Positions 33,416-44,794 of a DNA stretch of 64,000 nucleotides are shown in pieces (position 1 is the stretch's first letter; each line of letters starts with the position of its first letter). Where the stretch lies: assembly GCA_018806985.1 (NCBI GenBank), contig JADANN010000280.1:1-64000 (forward strand), given 5' to 3'. Source of the stretch: Angiostrongylus vasorum. Its lineage: Eukaryota > Nematoda > Chromadorea > Rhabditida > Metastrongylidae. Position numbers and translations under genes: made by a program. Below the pieces are notes generated by a model. The model searched no databases. It saw only the letters and a list, made by a program, of their open reading frames with translations, and was not told the DNA's origin.

Positions 33416-33816
33416 CTACCCAAAAACTGGTGCAAGCAATCCTCCAGTCGCTCTTCCCAGTAAGCCTGCTTGCCGCGGATCTGTAAACAGTTAAGAACGT
33501 AAGTGCTAAAAATTCAAATTGAACACTGCAATAGCTAACCTGCTCTAGTGGCATTACCGAATCTGCGGGACAAACCGCCGAATCCTCCAAATGGATTAGA
33601 ACCGAAGCCGTAAGGATTATAACCGAAGCCGTAGGGATTATAACCGAAGCCGTAAGGATTATAACCGAAGCCGAAAGGATTATAGCCGAAGCCGCCGAAC
33701 GGGTTATAGCCGTATGTGTAAGGATTATAGTTGTAGAGTAAATTAGGATAGTACTGGCCTTCTGTTGCAACAGTGAGCAACAGAAAAAGAGCGAGGATTG
33801 GTAAGACGTTATTCAT
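33416..33816 (-). CDS. Secreted Gly/Tyr/Asn/Pro-rich peptide with one intron
   Basis: Two exons: 33,540-33,816 and 33,416-33,480, with a 59-bp intron (33,481-33,539; GTTAGC donor, TTTACAG acceptor). The spliced frame is 342 bp (113 residues). Residues 1-20 (MNNVLPILALFLLLTVATEG) are a signal peptide, then QYYPNLLYNY. The core has four or five near-perfect GYNPYGF-type heptads encoded by a 21-bp DNA repeat (about 33,595-33,690). The second exon adds DPRQAGLLGRATGGLLAPVFG. That tail aligns with DPWQSALTGAAAGGLLSAVLG of the intronless paralogue at 38,929, which confirms the splice. Without splicing the frame stops right after the donor. AATAAA on the minus strand near 33,300 may be the poly-A signal. 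Function unknown: likely secreted, structural or defence-related. Confidence 0.85.
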
Positions 33817-33867
33817 CAGTTAAATTTCGCTGTTCTACAAGTTGTCTCGTCATGACGGTGAGTGGTG

Positions 33868-33876
33868 TATAAATAT
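33868..33876 (-). promoter_or_regulatory. TATA-like box of the 33.5 kb peptide gene
   Basis: The minus strand has ATATTTATAC about 55 bp upstream of the ATG. It is preceded by CCGCCCAGCAT, which is shared with the 39.2 kb gene. Confidence 0.55.
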
Positions 33877-34044
33877 GCTGGGCGGAGTTTCGTTCATCAA
33901 AAAAGAAAATGGATGAACCAGGCGTTTGCTCGTTTGGAATGGAAACGAGTACTACTTCTGAAGTTTATTGAATACTCAAAAAACAAGTTCGGTTGAAAAC
34001 ACGGGGCCTGAGAGGCCCGCGTGCGGAAAATTATTAAAGGAAGA

Positions 34045-34262
34045 ATGAATGATAAAGCTCTCGGGGTCGATATATCACTGAGAGATGCGTCGTGCATTTA
34101 ACTTCGTTAAACATCGCTGGAGGTGATTGAATGCACATCTGGCCTTCACAATGACTCGAAGTAGACCATCGAGATTTCAGAAAGTGCTAGTATCCTCCCA
34201 GACAAGTCTGCCACCCAATTTGCCAACCCCGGAGAGACGGAAGGGCTGCTGAGCTTAGGACG
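34045..34262 (-). mobile_element. S1 SINE, 5'-truncated
   Basis: The plus strand has GGAGGTGATTGAATGCACAT and GTATCCTCCCAGACAAGTCT, diverged from 24,337-24,610. The tRNA-like head is largely lost. The GATAAAG tail lies near 34,050. Confidence 0.7.
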
Positions 34263-34281
34263 CGTGAATCGTTCCTGTTTG

Positions 34282-34488
34282 GCTTGTGATTGCAGGTGTT
34301 AGCGGTGAGGAACGAACGCGCTATTAACCTTTCCAGGAGTTAGGGCTTTCACTACTACACCATGCAGGTCTTTCGTTTCGCCTGCCTCTTAGCTAGTTTT
34401 CTCCCCCAGAGAAACGGTAATACCGCATTCGTTCCCCACCGCACCCACCTGCGGTCAGGAGTTTTCAAATATCTCAGCATCGTTGTGG
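34282..34488. mobile_element. Two S2 fragments in inverted orientation
   Basis: 34,282-34,405 reads as S2 on the minus strand (GAGGAACGAACGCGCTATTA; TACACCATGCAGG). 34,405-34,488 reads as S2 on the plus strand (CATTCGTTCCCCACCGCACC; GGAGTTTTCAAATATCTCAG). They form an imperfect inverted pair. Confidence 0.65.
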
Positions 34489-35394
34489 TTGTATCAAAAG
34501 ATTATTTCGCTTTTTCTACCTTTTCCATAATACGTCTTCACACATATTGTTCACCTCCCAGTACTTCTTCCTTGCCATTTGTTTCATCGCCATCTGACCT
34601 GTTAGAGGATCGCATCATCTCGAGTAGTGCACGGATAACAGCGCTCATGTGAACACTGAACTTCGCGTATTTCACCTCATCGTTTATATTGTTTGTAGCC
34701 TCACTGATCGTAGGGTCAGTTAAGCTTACAGCAGCGAAATTTTCGCTCGTCATGGTCGCACACCAGTGCTGCTCAATGCTCGCTACTGGTTCATGGGAAA
34801 CAAGCCATCACAGTTCTCTACAAGGTTACTGTACTTGTTTTTTTTGTGATCATGGCTTTGTAGTTAATAATTGTAATAATTGTTCGTCGGTTTTCGCCTC
34901 TGTAGAGATTTACTCTCAGATCGGCTTTCAGGTTCAAATCAACCCACATTCCATCTAAAGTGACAATGCTATGTGGATGAACGTCAGCTGTACAATGTAG
35001 CAGTTTGACACCTAGAACCTAATCAGTGTCGATGAGAAGGTATATTTTTTTTCGCTTGCTTTTTCTCAAGCACTTCCCAAAAAAAAGCTCGTCACTGTTG
35101 GTTTCTGGAGCCAACGAGACTTCTTCAACCTTTTCCAAAGCTTTTTCAGCGCATAGTTTTCGAGTTTCTTGAGAAGTAGCAGTCAGCTTCCGAATGACTT
35201 CCTGACAAGACCCTCTTGCTAGAAAGATTTTAATAGAATTTAAGAGATTGCAGTCAATATTTCACTGCTCTAATTACGAACCTGGAACACTTTCAGCGCT
35301 CCATATCTTCAGGCGCTAGGAGCACATTCACTCGTGCAACGTGATTCATTTGTGGCATGCTACAATGCGATCCAGAAGAGAGCCAACTTTGCTG
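34489..35394. repeat. Repeat R4, copy 1
   Basis: 34,650-35,330 is a diverged relative of 39,450-40,260 (TTTCGAGTTTCTTGAGAAGT and CAGTCAGCTTCCG shared). Both lie upstream of a peptide gene, so gene and flank were duplicated together. No gene was recognised. Confidence 0.65.
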
Positions 35395-37515
35395 CTTGTA
35401 GCAAAAGACGATCGTGTTTAACCTTAACCGATGTCGCCGTTCTCCCAAAATTCAACAAGGGATCAGACCATCGCCTCCTTCGTGCAAGATTCCATTTCTC
35501 TCAGAAGGGAGAAAAAAGCCGTTCAAATCAAAAAAACGAAGTCCTAAAACCACTATAAACCGAGACTTATTCAATTCACTAGACGGTTGTTGGAAAGATG
35601 CCGTTGTCGATAACATCGAAGAGAAATACGATCAGCTCGTTCAACACCTTCACATTAGCGCTATGAAAGGTGAGAGTTCGAAAGTCAACAAGAGACGTCT
35701 GCCTCCAGCAACGCTCAAGCTGATATGCCAGCGTGGAATCGCACGAGCAGCAGGCAACCGCCAACTCACGTCCGAACTTGCAAAACAATGCAGACAGGCG
35801 ATAAAAGAAGAGCTTAAAGAGAGAAAGGCAGCAGTGACGCTCGAAGCTGCGGAGGCTGGGAAAAGCATTCGCAAAGCCCACCGAAGCTTCGCCAATTAAA
35901 AGACCAAAATGATTGCACTCCGGCACCCAGACGGAACAGTTACACCGTCCAGAAAGGCAATGGAAAAAAATCATTCACGAGTACCACTCAGATCTCTTCG
36001 ATAACCGCATCCACCTCTCGTCATATGAAATAAGGGAGGATGGATATGTTGTACCACCGGTTCTCCCTTCGGAATCCAGCATGCAATTTCGTTGGTGAAA
36101 AATGGAAAAGCACCAGGTCCGGACAGAATAAGATCTTAACACCTGAAGAACTTCCCGCCAATCCTCGTAAACATACTGGCTTGGCTCTTCACACGTTATC
36201 TGTCTGAATGCAAGGTCCTACTCAGTGGAAGACCAGCGAGACCGTGTTATTGTTCAAGACGGGTGACCTACACGATATCGGCAACTATCGCCTAATCTGC
36301 TTGCTGTCTGTCGTCTACAAACTTCTCACTCGAGTCATCCTGAACAGGATTGGCAGAACACTGGATGAAGGGCAGTCATGTGAGCAAGCAGGGTTTGGAA
36401 AAGGATTTAGTACGATGGACCATATCCACACGATAACAAGGTTCATTGAAGTATCGCGAGAATACAAAAGAGCCCTCTGTCTCACTTTTGTCGATTTACT
36501 GAAGGCCTTTGATTCAATTGAGATAGAAGCAGCCATTGAAGCCCTTGATAGTCAAGGAGTCCCTACTCAGTACATAAAGATTCTTCGTGATCTGTATAGA
36601 AATTTTACAGCCAAGATGTCACCATTCTACAACGATATTAACATTGACGCCAAAAAGATAGGTTAGGCGAGGCTACACCATCTCGCCAAAATTATTTACC
36701 GGCACCCTCCAGAACGTCATGCGAACATTAGAGTGGGACAATAAGGGAGTGAAAATCGATGGTCGGGAGTTACACCATCTTCGCTTTGCTGATGACGTCG
36801 TCCTTATAACACCAAACAATAGCCAAGCGGGAGGTATGCTTGCCGACTTTGATAAAACCAGTGGAAGGATTTTTCTTCGACTAAATCTAAGAAAAACGAA
36901 GTTCATGAGGAACAGGTTGGTTTCGTGTGCCCCATTCACGTCCATTGGAACGAATGCTCCAGTTACGTCTATCTAAATCAGGGAAATCAATATGATGAAC
37001 GACTTAGCTCCAGAGCTGAGCAGAAGGAAACGAGCGGCTTGGGGAGCTTTCAAGAGCATCGAGGATATAGTGAAGAGAACAAAGAACACCCAACTCCGTG
37101 CCCATCTTTTCGACTCAACGGTACTTCCTGGTCTAACGTATGCGTCAGAAACTTGGTCGCTGCTTAAGCAGGATGAAAGACCACTCAGCGTTATTGAACG
37201 CGGAGTCGAAAGGACGATGCTAGGGAGTAAAGGAGGGAAATCCGAAGATGCGAGCTGCGTCAACGATCGAAAATCAAAGATGCCGTTCTGTACACCAAGC
37301 AGTCGAAGATAAGATGGGCTGCACACGTAATGCGTGTGAACGACAATTGATGGACAAGAGCCTTTAGCAACTTGTTACCTCGGGATGTCAAATGCACTGT
37401 AGGAACACCACCGACTTGATGGTCAGAGTTCTTCACGAAGAGCTTGGAGGGAAAATATGATGCTCGACGATTCCTAAAAGAAATGTACAAGAACCAACGG
37501 AAACTTTGAGAAAGT
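35395..37515 (+). pseudogene. RTE retrotransposon C, 5'-truncated
   Basis: Starts at the end of the endonuclease with TDVAVLPKFNKGSDHRLLRA (near 35,425-35,490), keeping the SDH residues. Then come the linker (AARAAGNRQLTSELA-type, 35,700-35,900) and the RT start (TVLLFKTGDLHDIGNYRLIC, QSCEQAGFGKGFSTMDHIHT). RT motif A is LCLTFVDLLKAFDS (near 36,475-36,520). A frameshift follows at about 36,662, then YTISPKLFTGTL, and the catalytic FADD at 36,785-36,796 in LHHLRFADDVVLITPN. The C-terminus has ELSRRKRAAWGAFKSIED and ASETWSL. The catalytic RT residues survive, but at least four stops or shifts separate the pieces. It lies opposite in orientation to RTE B. 5' truncation is the usual outcome of target-primed insertion. 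Confidence 0.9.
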
Positions 37516-38258
37516 ACGAATTCTTGACTAATTGGAGCTTTAAACCTATTCAACAGTATCGATTGCGAGTCTGTTACGCCAGTTCACACCACTCAGTGGA
37601 ATCTGCACACCTTATGGACGCACTCGTGTTATATGCAACTGAATTCTTAACATTCAGCGTTAGCGAATTTAAGAGTGCTCGACCATAAAGTTTGCTTAGA
37701 AAGCATTCCTGCAGTCTTGCTCCGAGCCTTACAAGTGGGATCGCAGAGCACCGCAATGGCAAGAGAAACTCTTCAATACAATTTGTCGGTCCTTTCACGA
37801 GTACAATTTGCACGGTATCGGTTATACTTGAAAATCGGATTGCTCGACGACGAAAATTAAGGCCACTGAAATACAGTGTTCTCTTGATTGTTTCTAGAAA
37901 CGCGGCTGTTTCGATGTTACTGATTTATTAAACTGCCTCATAACTCTATCTCAGAAACACAATTACTTCTAGATAACTCGGCATCACATCTACTGTGTGG
38001 ATTGCAGCACTTCTTCGTTCGTTTCGCCTTTCCTCGTACTCATCGTCCATAATGCTCTTCGAAAAAATCCGTGTATTTCTTTGACTGCTTTTTCAGGATT
38101 TCCTGTTTCCTATGAAAGTCGTAGAATGCAGGTCGATTCATTTCTCATTGAAATCTTGAAGATAGCTCAGATGAGGCGTTTCCACTTGGATTAGAGTAGA
38201 GTGTTTGTGCGGGTAGAGTGGCGTTTTTCCCATGTCTCACCTGTCGTCTCGCTGATTG
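37516..38258. other. No recognisable feature
   Basis: Several short overlapping ORFs without motifs. No repeat partner was noticed in the window. Confidence 0.45.
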
Positions 38259-38261
38259 TCA

Positions 38262-38535
38262 AGTGACTCGAGCGGACGCCAGTAAACCTTCCATTTCTGC
38301 CTGTCGCGAGCAGGAGTAGACCAGCGGGAGTAGTCCATGTGCTTCTATCTCTTCTGAGTCAAAGGCCTTCTGTAAATCGATGAAAGTGAGACAGAGAGGT
38401 GTTTCGTACTTTCGCGATGCTTCAACGAGTCGTGTTATTGTGTGGATGTGGGTGGCCAATCGCAGTTATCCCTTACCCTGCTTGCTCACATAACTGCCCT
38501 TCATCCAGTGTTCTCTCATTCCTGGTTAGAATGAA
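38262..38535 (-). pseudogene. RTE fragment D with large internal deletion
   Basis: The minus strand has RNERTLDEGQLCEQAG (38,530-38,475), then RKYETPLCLTFIDLQKAFDS (near 38,410-38,350). It then passes directly into the element's C-terminus, WSTPARDRQKWKVYWRPLES (near 38,335-38,275), ending DNQRDDR. Most of the palm and the connecting region are missing. Confidence 0.8.
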
Positions 38536-38928
38536 TGGAAATTTAGAAAGAAAAATCGAGTGCAATATCTGTAGACGATAGACAGTTAGCAGATTAAGAG
38601 ACAAAAACGCTGGCGTGTGCGAACAAGACGTGGTCGGAGTGGTACTGGCAGTGATAGGTTGTAACATAGAATGTAATGAAAGAAATCCGCAGAAGTTAAG
38701 AAATTCGATTCGCTTCAGAAACATCATACTGTCGATCGATTAGAAGATATCGTGGGAAATCAGCTGTTCAACTCGTTGCAGAAAAAAACTGACAGTGCTC
38801 AAGCAAAACAAAGAAGCTTTATTTTGTGATCACGTACAATCATTATCGAATAGGTAAATGATAAAATAGATGAAAAATTGAGCACACATTCATTGCACTT
38901 TTCATAAACTTGTTTGGTCCATCGTGCT
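38536..38928. other. Region downstream of the 39 kb peptide gene
   Basis: 38,690-38,925 is a diverged relative of 33,180-33,410 and 12,940-13,160, that is, the conserved 3' flank of the peptide genes. AATAAA on the minus strand near 38,820 is a candidate poly-A signal. Confidence 0.6.
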
Positions 38929-39225
38929 TTACTTCTTCCCAAGAACCGCCGAAAGCAGTCCTCCAGCCGCTGCTCCTGTTAACGCACTTTGCCACGGGTC
39001 TGCTCTAGTGAAATTGCCGAATCCGTTGTACAAGCCGCGGAAACCGCCGAAACCGCCGAATGGATTATAACCGAAGCCGTAAGGATTATAACCGAACCCG
39101 CCGAATGGGTTATAGCCGTAGGCGTAAGGATTATAGAAGCTGTAGAATGGATTAGGATAGTACTGGCCTTCATTTCCAACGGTGAGCAAAAGAATGATAG
39201 CGAGGGGTGGTAAGACGCGATCCAT
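38929..39225 (-). CDS. Secreted Gly/Tyr/Asn/Pro-rich short peptide, intronless
   Basis: An intact 98-residue frame. The signal peptide is MDRVLPPLAIILLLTVGNEG, then QYYPNPFYSFYNPYAYGYN. GYNPFGGFGYNPYGFGYNP repeats follow, then a short RGLYNGFGNFTRA segment, and the tail is DPWQSALTGAAAGGLLSAVLGKK. The junction A-D in TRADPW is where 33,416-33,816 has its intron, so this copy lacks it exactly. A TATA-like box and the CCGCCCAGCAT promoter element are conserved with 33.8 kb. Function unknown; family composition suggests a secreted structural or antimicrobial-type peptide. Confidence 0.85.
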   Translation of the reverse strand: MDRVLPPLAIILLLTVGNEGQYYPNPFYSFYNPYAYGYNPFGGFGYNPYGFGYNPFGGFGGFRGLYNGFGNFTRADPWQSALTGAAAGGLLSAVLGKK

Positions 39226-39274
39226 CAGTTAAATTAAGTGTTCTACAAGTTGTCTCGTTCATGGTGATGAGTTG

Positions 39275-39283
39275 TATATAAAC
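39275..39283 (-). promoter_or_regulatory. TATA-like box of the 39 kb peptide gene
   Basis: The minus strand has GTTTATATAC about 50-58 bp upstream of the ATG, with CCGCCCAGCAT just upstream, as at 33,877-33,887. Confidence 0.6.
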
Positions 39284-39449
39284 ATGCTGGGCGGAGCTTC
39301 GTTTTATTGAAAAAGAAAATGGATGAATCAGGAGTTCTTTGTTTTTTAATCGTAGAGAGAACCACTTGCGAAATTCATTTGATTACTCAAACAAAGAAAT
39401 CGGTCGAGAACACAGCGTTGAAAAAATTCCGGCATGAGGAAAATATTAG

Positions 39450-40332
39450 GTTCCTTACTGCTGCCATTGCTGTACCCGCACCATTACCGAACATTCAAGT
39501 TCACGGATCTCATACCTTCGTTTGTATTATTTGTAACCCCGTCTTAACATGGACTAACTTAAGCTAGTACCGGCGAAATCTCCGCTCGTATTCGTCACAC
39601 AGCAGTGCTGCTCAATGGTCGCCACTTGCTTATAGGAAACAGGCCAACACACTTTTCAACGAGGTTCTACTACCTTTTTTCTACCTAACTGCGAGGTGCT
39701 CAACGACGGTTCGTCGGTTTCTGCCTCTGCACAGATTTACTAGAAGGGCTCTCAGATTAAAATTAACCCACCTTCCAACTATAGTGACGATGATATGTGG
39801 TTGAACCTTCGCCGTACAGCGCAGAACTTTGACGTTTACGAACATCGTAAAGCACTGGAGGGATGAATGTGAACTCATAAACAGGTCAATGTAGTTAATC
39901 GGAAAAAAGGACGCTCTGAATCCATATAATTCTACAATTAGCGTTTATACATGATCCATAAAACACACGCGCCGTTAGATGGATTCCACATATTCTTCGG
40001 TCATTCGGTCTCCACCGCTTCCAGAAGAAAAAAAATCTTTTAAAAAAATATCGGCTTAGGGATCCAAAGAACCACCTAAAGCACTTCAAAAACTTGTTTC
40101 GACACAGCTTTCGAGTTTCTTGAGAAGTAGCAGTCAGCTTCCGTATGGCAGACGTTTCCTGACAAAACGTTTTTGTAAAAAAAAATTTCATTAGAATTGT
40201 AGTCAACATCTCCATTTTCAGTGTAGAGAATTACCAAGAACAGTTTCAGCGTGTCATTTCTTCAAGCAATGGGAGCATATTCATTTGCGAAAGGCGATCC
40301 GTTTGTCTGAAGTTGGTAGCGGAATTGTCCGA
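39450..40332. repeat. Repeat R4, copy 2
   Basis: Diverged relative of 34,650-35,330 (to about 40,260). The D1 copy begins at 40,333, so this is the left flank of the second large duplication copy. No gene was recognised. Confidence 0.65.
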
Positions 40333-41514
40333 AAAAAGTCCGCTCTCTACGAATTTAAGTGAGAACGCTGTGTCCTGACCATCTCTGAATTCCATAGATG
40401 AATGGACGCGAGGAAACAAATCGAATGCCAGAAGTACTGGGGTCCCGCAGAGTAGATGTGAAAGGCAGGTCACGTAGAAAAACTCTATTCTGTTGACAAA
40501 CAATATTTAGATATCTAGATTTCCCACTTTCACATATCTTGCTGCTCCAAACACTTCTATCCCCATTCGTTCTTTACATTGCAACCGCCTCTAACAGAAG
40601 TGGTTGAGTTCAGATACACGATTTGGTTGTAACTTGAAAGCCCGTGGAATTCTCTCCTCACTGATTCGCTGAGTGCCGCTTATACGTGATTTTTTCTGGA
40701 ATCCGTGAGTAGCAGTATTGGAGCGTTTTCCAATATTTAGCACATGATTTCGACTTCCTTTATGGAGGGGAGGAAGGTTTGCTTCTTTGGCATTCGGATC
40801 ATTGGAGGGCCCTTAGCGATTCTTGTGGTGTCATCACCACCTTCTCGATTAATAGTTCTTCGAGGATTATGTAACAGAGTGAATTCTGAAGGATATGTCA
40901 CATTAACAACCGAACCCCCACATATGACCGTGGATTTGAAACAAATTCTTGTTTAATGGATCATTCTTTAAAAGTCTTAAGAGAAGTGCTGGATGTAGTA
41001 TGTGTTTTGAATAGTTACCACCCTGAAGTACAAAACTGAGCTGTATGAAATGCTTTCTTGTTGGGCACTCATCTCGCTTCCAAGTGAAACTGCTCGACAA
41101 ACGTGATCTCTTTCAACTCCCAGGCCCAGTGGCGTCTCCATATTTACGACGTGGCTTAGCATGCAGAAATTCAACTGATTTCGATATCGGCTTTAAACTC
41201 TATGGAATGTTTCGATTTCCATTTTTATTGTTCATTAACAACATTGGGGTAAATGAAATCATTCCGGAACATTCTTGTTCTCAGTCGCGCGAGAGGTTTT
41301 CTATGAGTAAATTAGAATCCAGTTTGTGTCATTTTTCGTTGAAAAACACAATTCATGTTTTCGCTCGTGACAAAACCTAAATGAAGTAAAGCGCATTCAT
41401 TCGAGGAACTCGAAGTAGGACCACATGACCAAAGCTCTTTTTGCACTTCTCGGTGCTGTGATGTCTACCTATGAGAAGAAATTTCACCTTGTACGAAATC
41501 CTTATGGAGCGCAG

Positions 41515-41850
41515 TGATGCCGGGATATATTGCAAAGCTGTGACCATAGACCACATTCGAACCCGCGATTACCCTTTCTGAGAGCTCGCGTGTTAGCCAC
41601 TGCACCACCAAGCTCATTATTTTGCCTTTCTGTCGACCGATATTTCTCACCCTTGACGGTCACCGAGCACCAGGCGACGGGAATGATCTGGAAAGCATAA
41701 ACCGGTATTGAACCCAGTTGAGCTGAAGCACCGCTAGGGTAGAAAACTGAGTGAGAGAAGGGCAAAGCAATGACATCGGTGGTGCACTAGGTAACACATT
41801 AGCCCTCGGCGAAAGTAATCGAGAGTTCGATGGTGGCCTGAGATCGCAAG
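41515..41850 (-). mobile_element. S2 SINE-like element, duplicate of 1,180-1,530
   Basis: Same tRNA-like A-box region (TGGTGCAGTGGCTAACACGC) and B-box region (GCGGGTTCGAATG) on the minus strand. It differs from its partner by a few bases and a single-base indel in the body. Confidence 0.6.
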
Positions 41851-42619
41851 CTCTCTAAATATCTCAACCTAGTTTTTAAATCCAAAATTACAGCTGTATT
41901 TCTAGTAATACCATGCTATGAAGAAACAATGGCAGTAAATAAAGAGTTTACCGTCAGGAACAATTGAAAAGGCTGTGGCAAAAATATCCTGGTTAATTCT
42001 GCTAAGTAACACTAACGTTATTTGGAGACGTCGGAATTGTTGGAAATAAACCAGTCACGATATTTGGAAGAAAAACTGCTAGGGAAAGACATAAAACTCA
42101 AAGAGAGGAATGATGTTAGAGCTATTTTCGCAGTTTACCTAAACAACCGTTGTCCTCATAACCACTCCACGTTTTGAGTTAAGCTATGGTAGGAAAACAC
42201 AGACGTTGGTTCCATAGCGATCTCTTTCGACCTCATCGTCAGTGCAGCGAGAAACAAAGTAGATGTAGATGTTTTTTAAGTGAATTACAAGTTATTGGTC
42301 TACTGGTTGACTATCCCTGATTTTCATGTAGCTACATATGCTACCAAATCTTCCACGAAATTCGTAATTAGATACGAATAATGTGGATCATGACCAAAGA
42401 ATGTCAGCTCTGCAACTGACACAACTGAATCGTGAACAAATGTTTGACCGAGCTTTGTCGCCAGCTAAACATAGTTCATCTCCAAAAAAAAGCAACTTCT
42501 ATTTTAACTCCAGTTTTTCGTCTCCACCAATGATGTGATTTATTTTGCTGGCCTTTTGTTTGTTTCTTTCACTGTTGCCCAGCTACATCACTGTTTTCTT
42601 TTAGTACTGGATATAGTTG

Positions 42620-44755
42620 TGAAAATCGAAGCGTTCTATACGGAATTGAAGAAGTTCGACAGAAAAGACCATACATTCTTCAAGATCATCATTAGAGATT
42701 TTAACGCCCAGATTAAACCAAGAAGAACGTCAATCCCTTTCGAAACCCTGCTTGCTCACATGGCTGTCCTCCGTCCAGTGTTCTTTCACTCCTGTTTAAG
42801 ACGAGCAGAGTGAAAAGTTTATCCACGACAGACAGCAAGTAGATTGGGCGATAGTTGCCCATATCGTAGAGGTCACCCTTCTTGAACAATTGCATGGTCA
42901 TGCCGGTCATCTATTAAGTAGGAGACATTGTATTCAGACAGGTAACGTGCGTAGAGCTGAGACAGTGTGTTTATGAGAGCTGGCGGAAGGGTTCTTCAGG
43001 TGTTCAGATTTTATCCTGTCCGTCCTACTGTTGTTCGATTTTTCACCGACGAAATAGCATATCAGATTTCGGAAAAGAGAACTTGTGATACGACATATCC
43101 ATCCTACTTTATTTTATATGAGAGTGGGAGTACGTGACTTTGAAGAGGTGCCAGTGGTAGTCGTAAAGTGGTTTTCTCTAATGAATTTCTGGAAACTGTA
43201 ACTGTTTTGATTATGGCACGGAATTCACTCACCAAAGTATAGTAATTGATGAAGTTTCGTGTGCACTGCGAGGGACTCTCACCAGCATCTACAGCTTCGG
43301 CCCTAACTGGTGGTTTCAGATCTTCCTTTATCGTCTTTTGTACATTGTTTTTCGAGTTCGGACGTAAGTTGACTGTTGCAGTGGCTTATTCGATCCCACG
43401 TTGGCATATCAGCTCGAGTGATTCCGGAAACAGACCTCTCTTGGTGACCTTGGAACTCCCTCTTAGCTTTCATAGCCTTGTGTGAAAATGTTGGACCAGG
43501 CGATCATCTTTATTGCAGTTTGTGGTTGGTTTAAAAATTTGTTCTTTTTTTTAATTTTAGCGTCTTTCTGTCCTTTCTTTGAGAACTGAAATCTTGCACG
43601 AAGGAGGCCATGGTCTGATTCCGTGTTGAGTTTTAAGGGCACAGCATTGGTTGAGCAAAACCTTGGATTTAGTATTCTATTGTCTATTTCTCCATGGCAC
43701 TCTTCATTGGGAAGCTCCCATCGTCCGGCCTTGAGAGTGGGGCTTCTGGAATTGCGTGTTACCGTGAATGGTTTTGGTAATTATGATAAACTCAGACAAC
43801 CGCTCACCCTGTTCGTTCCATTCTAATTCAGGAATCTCAATATGCCTTTTCATCTTGCTCCAACGACAGCTTTAAAATTTTCAACGACCGCCTTAAATAA
43901 TACATGGTCTTCTCTGTAAAACTTCTCCAAGTCCATATAGAACGCTTCGACTTGATCTTCGTCATGGCTTGATGTCGCTCTGTGGACGACAGTGGTTTTC
44001 AAGGCAGGAATTGATACACATTTCCTCAATCGTAAACGTTGGATTCGGATTGTCAGTTGTTCCAATGAATCGTTGTTCATGGCCAAAGTCGTGTTCACGA
44101 GAACGCCGACGCCGCCGAAACCTTCACTGTTGCATGTTTTGAGGAACAGTTCTTAGGCATCATGGATGACGTTGAATGCGTGGCGTCTTCTCGTCTTTGC
44201 TAGTCCGATGACGTTGTAATTTATCTTTCTAGAATCCATTATCAAGTCCTGTATCCAGGACTCAGATGCAAGTGTGGGTGCATTACAAGTACAGATCGTC
44301 ACTGTAGTCCTCTGCGATTTAGGCAACTTAGAATGGCCACAGCCTCTCCGTACTCGTCCTACCCAACGATGCCAAATCAGGGATTTTTCGGGGTCAGGAG
44401 AATAAGGCCCGTTTATTTCACCGTGTTTGGCTTTTTGATACACACGTTTAGCTTGCTGAGCTCTGAACATGAGGGCTGAGTGTACTCACAGGTAGCTTGC
44501 CAGTCTCTCCCAAAGTGGACACGGAACTCATTTGTTGGAGGCGACTCCAAGCCGCCTCCTACACACTTCTCTGTTAACTGATTGAAAGCTTTTGGCCGAA
44601 TTGACTCGTAGAATACAATCCGCATAAACAAGATTTCACCTCCGCACGCATGCGTGAATATACCTCGTAAATACAGAAAGTATGTGCCAAATCGGCGCAG
44701 CAGAAACATCCGCTGGATCCACCTGCACCTCAGAGAAGTAAAAGTCGTTTTTGGT
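42620..44755 (-). pseudogene. RTE retrotransposon remnant A (copy 2)
   Basis: Same arrangement as 2,288-4,515, including the plus-strand endonuclease piece at 42,622-42,729 joined to minus-strand RT. The endonuclease start (TVTICTCNAPTLASES, VIGLAKTRRRHAFN) is open over more residues than in copy 1 because of fewer frameshifts (44,153-44,470). The distal leader is missing through the roughly 63-bp deletion. Inactive. Confidence 0.88.
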
Positions 44756-44794
44756 CCGCCTTTAACACCCTATCCGCCAGGTGGAGACGCGCCA

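Noticed and set aside
33279..33770. 163-codon frame rich in Ser/Ile/Thr overlapping the 33.4 kb gene
   Set aside because: Alternate frame of the repetitive GYNPYGF exon on the same strand. The spliced frame with signal peptide and conserved tail is far better supported.
38979..39213. Overlapping ORFs on both strands at the 39 kb gene
   Set aside because: Shadows of the 98-residue frame, caused by its repetitive codons.
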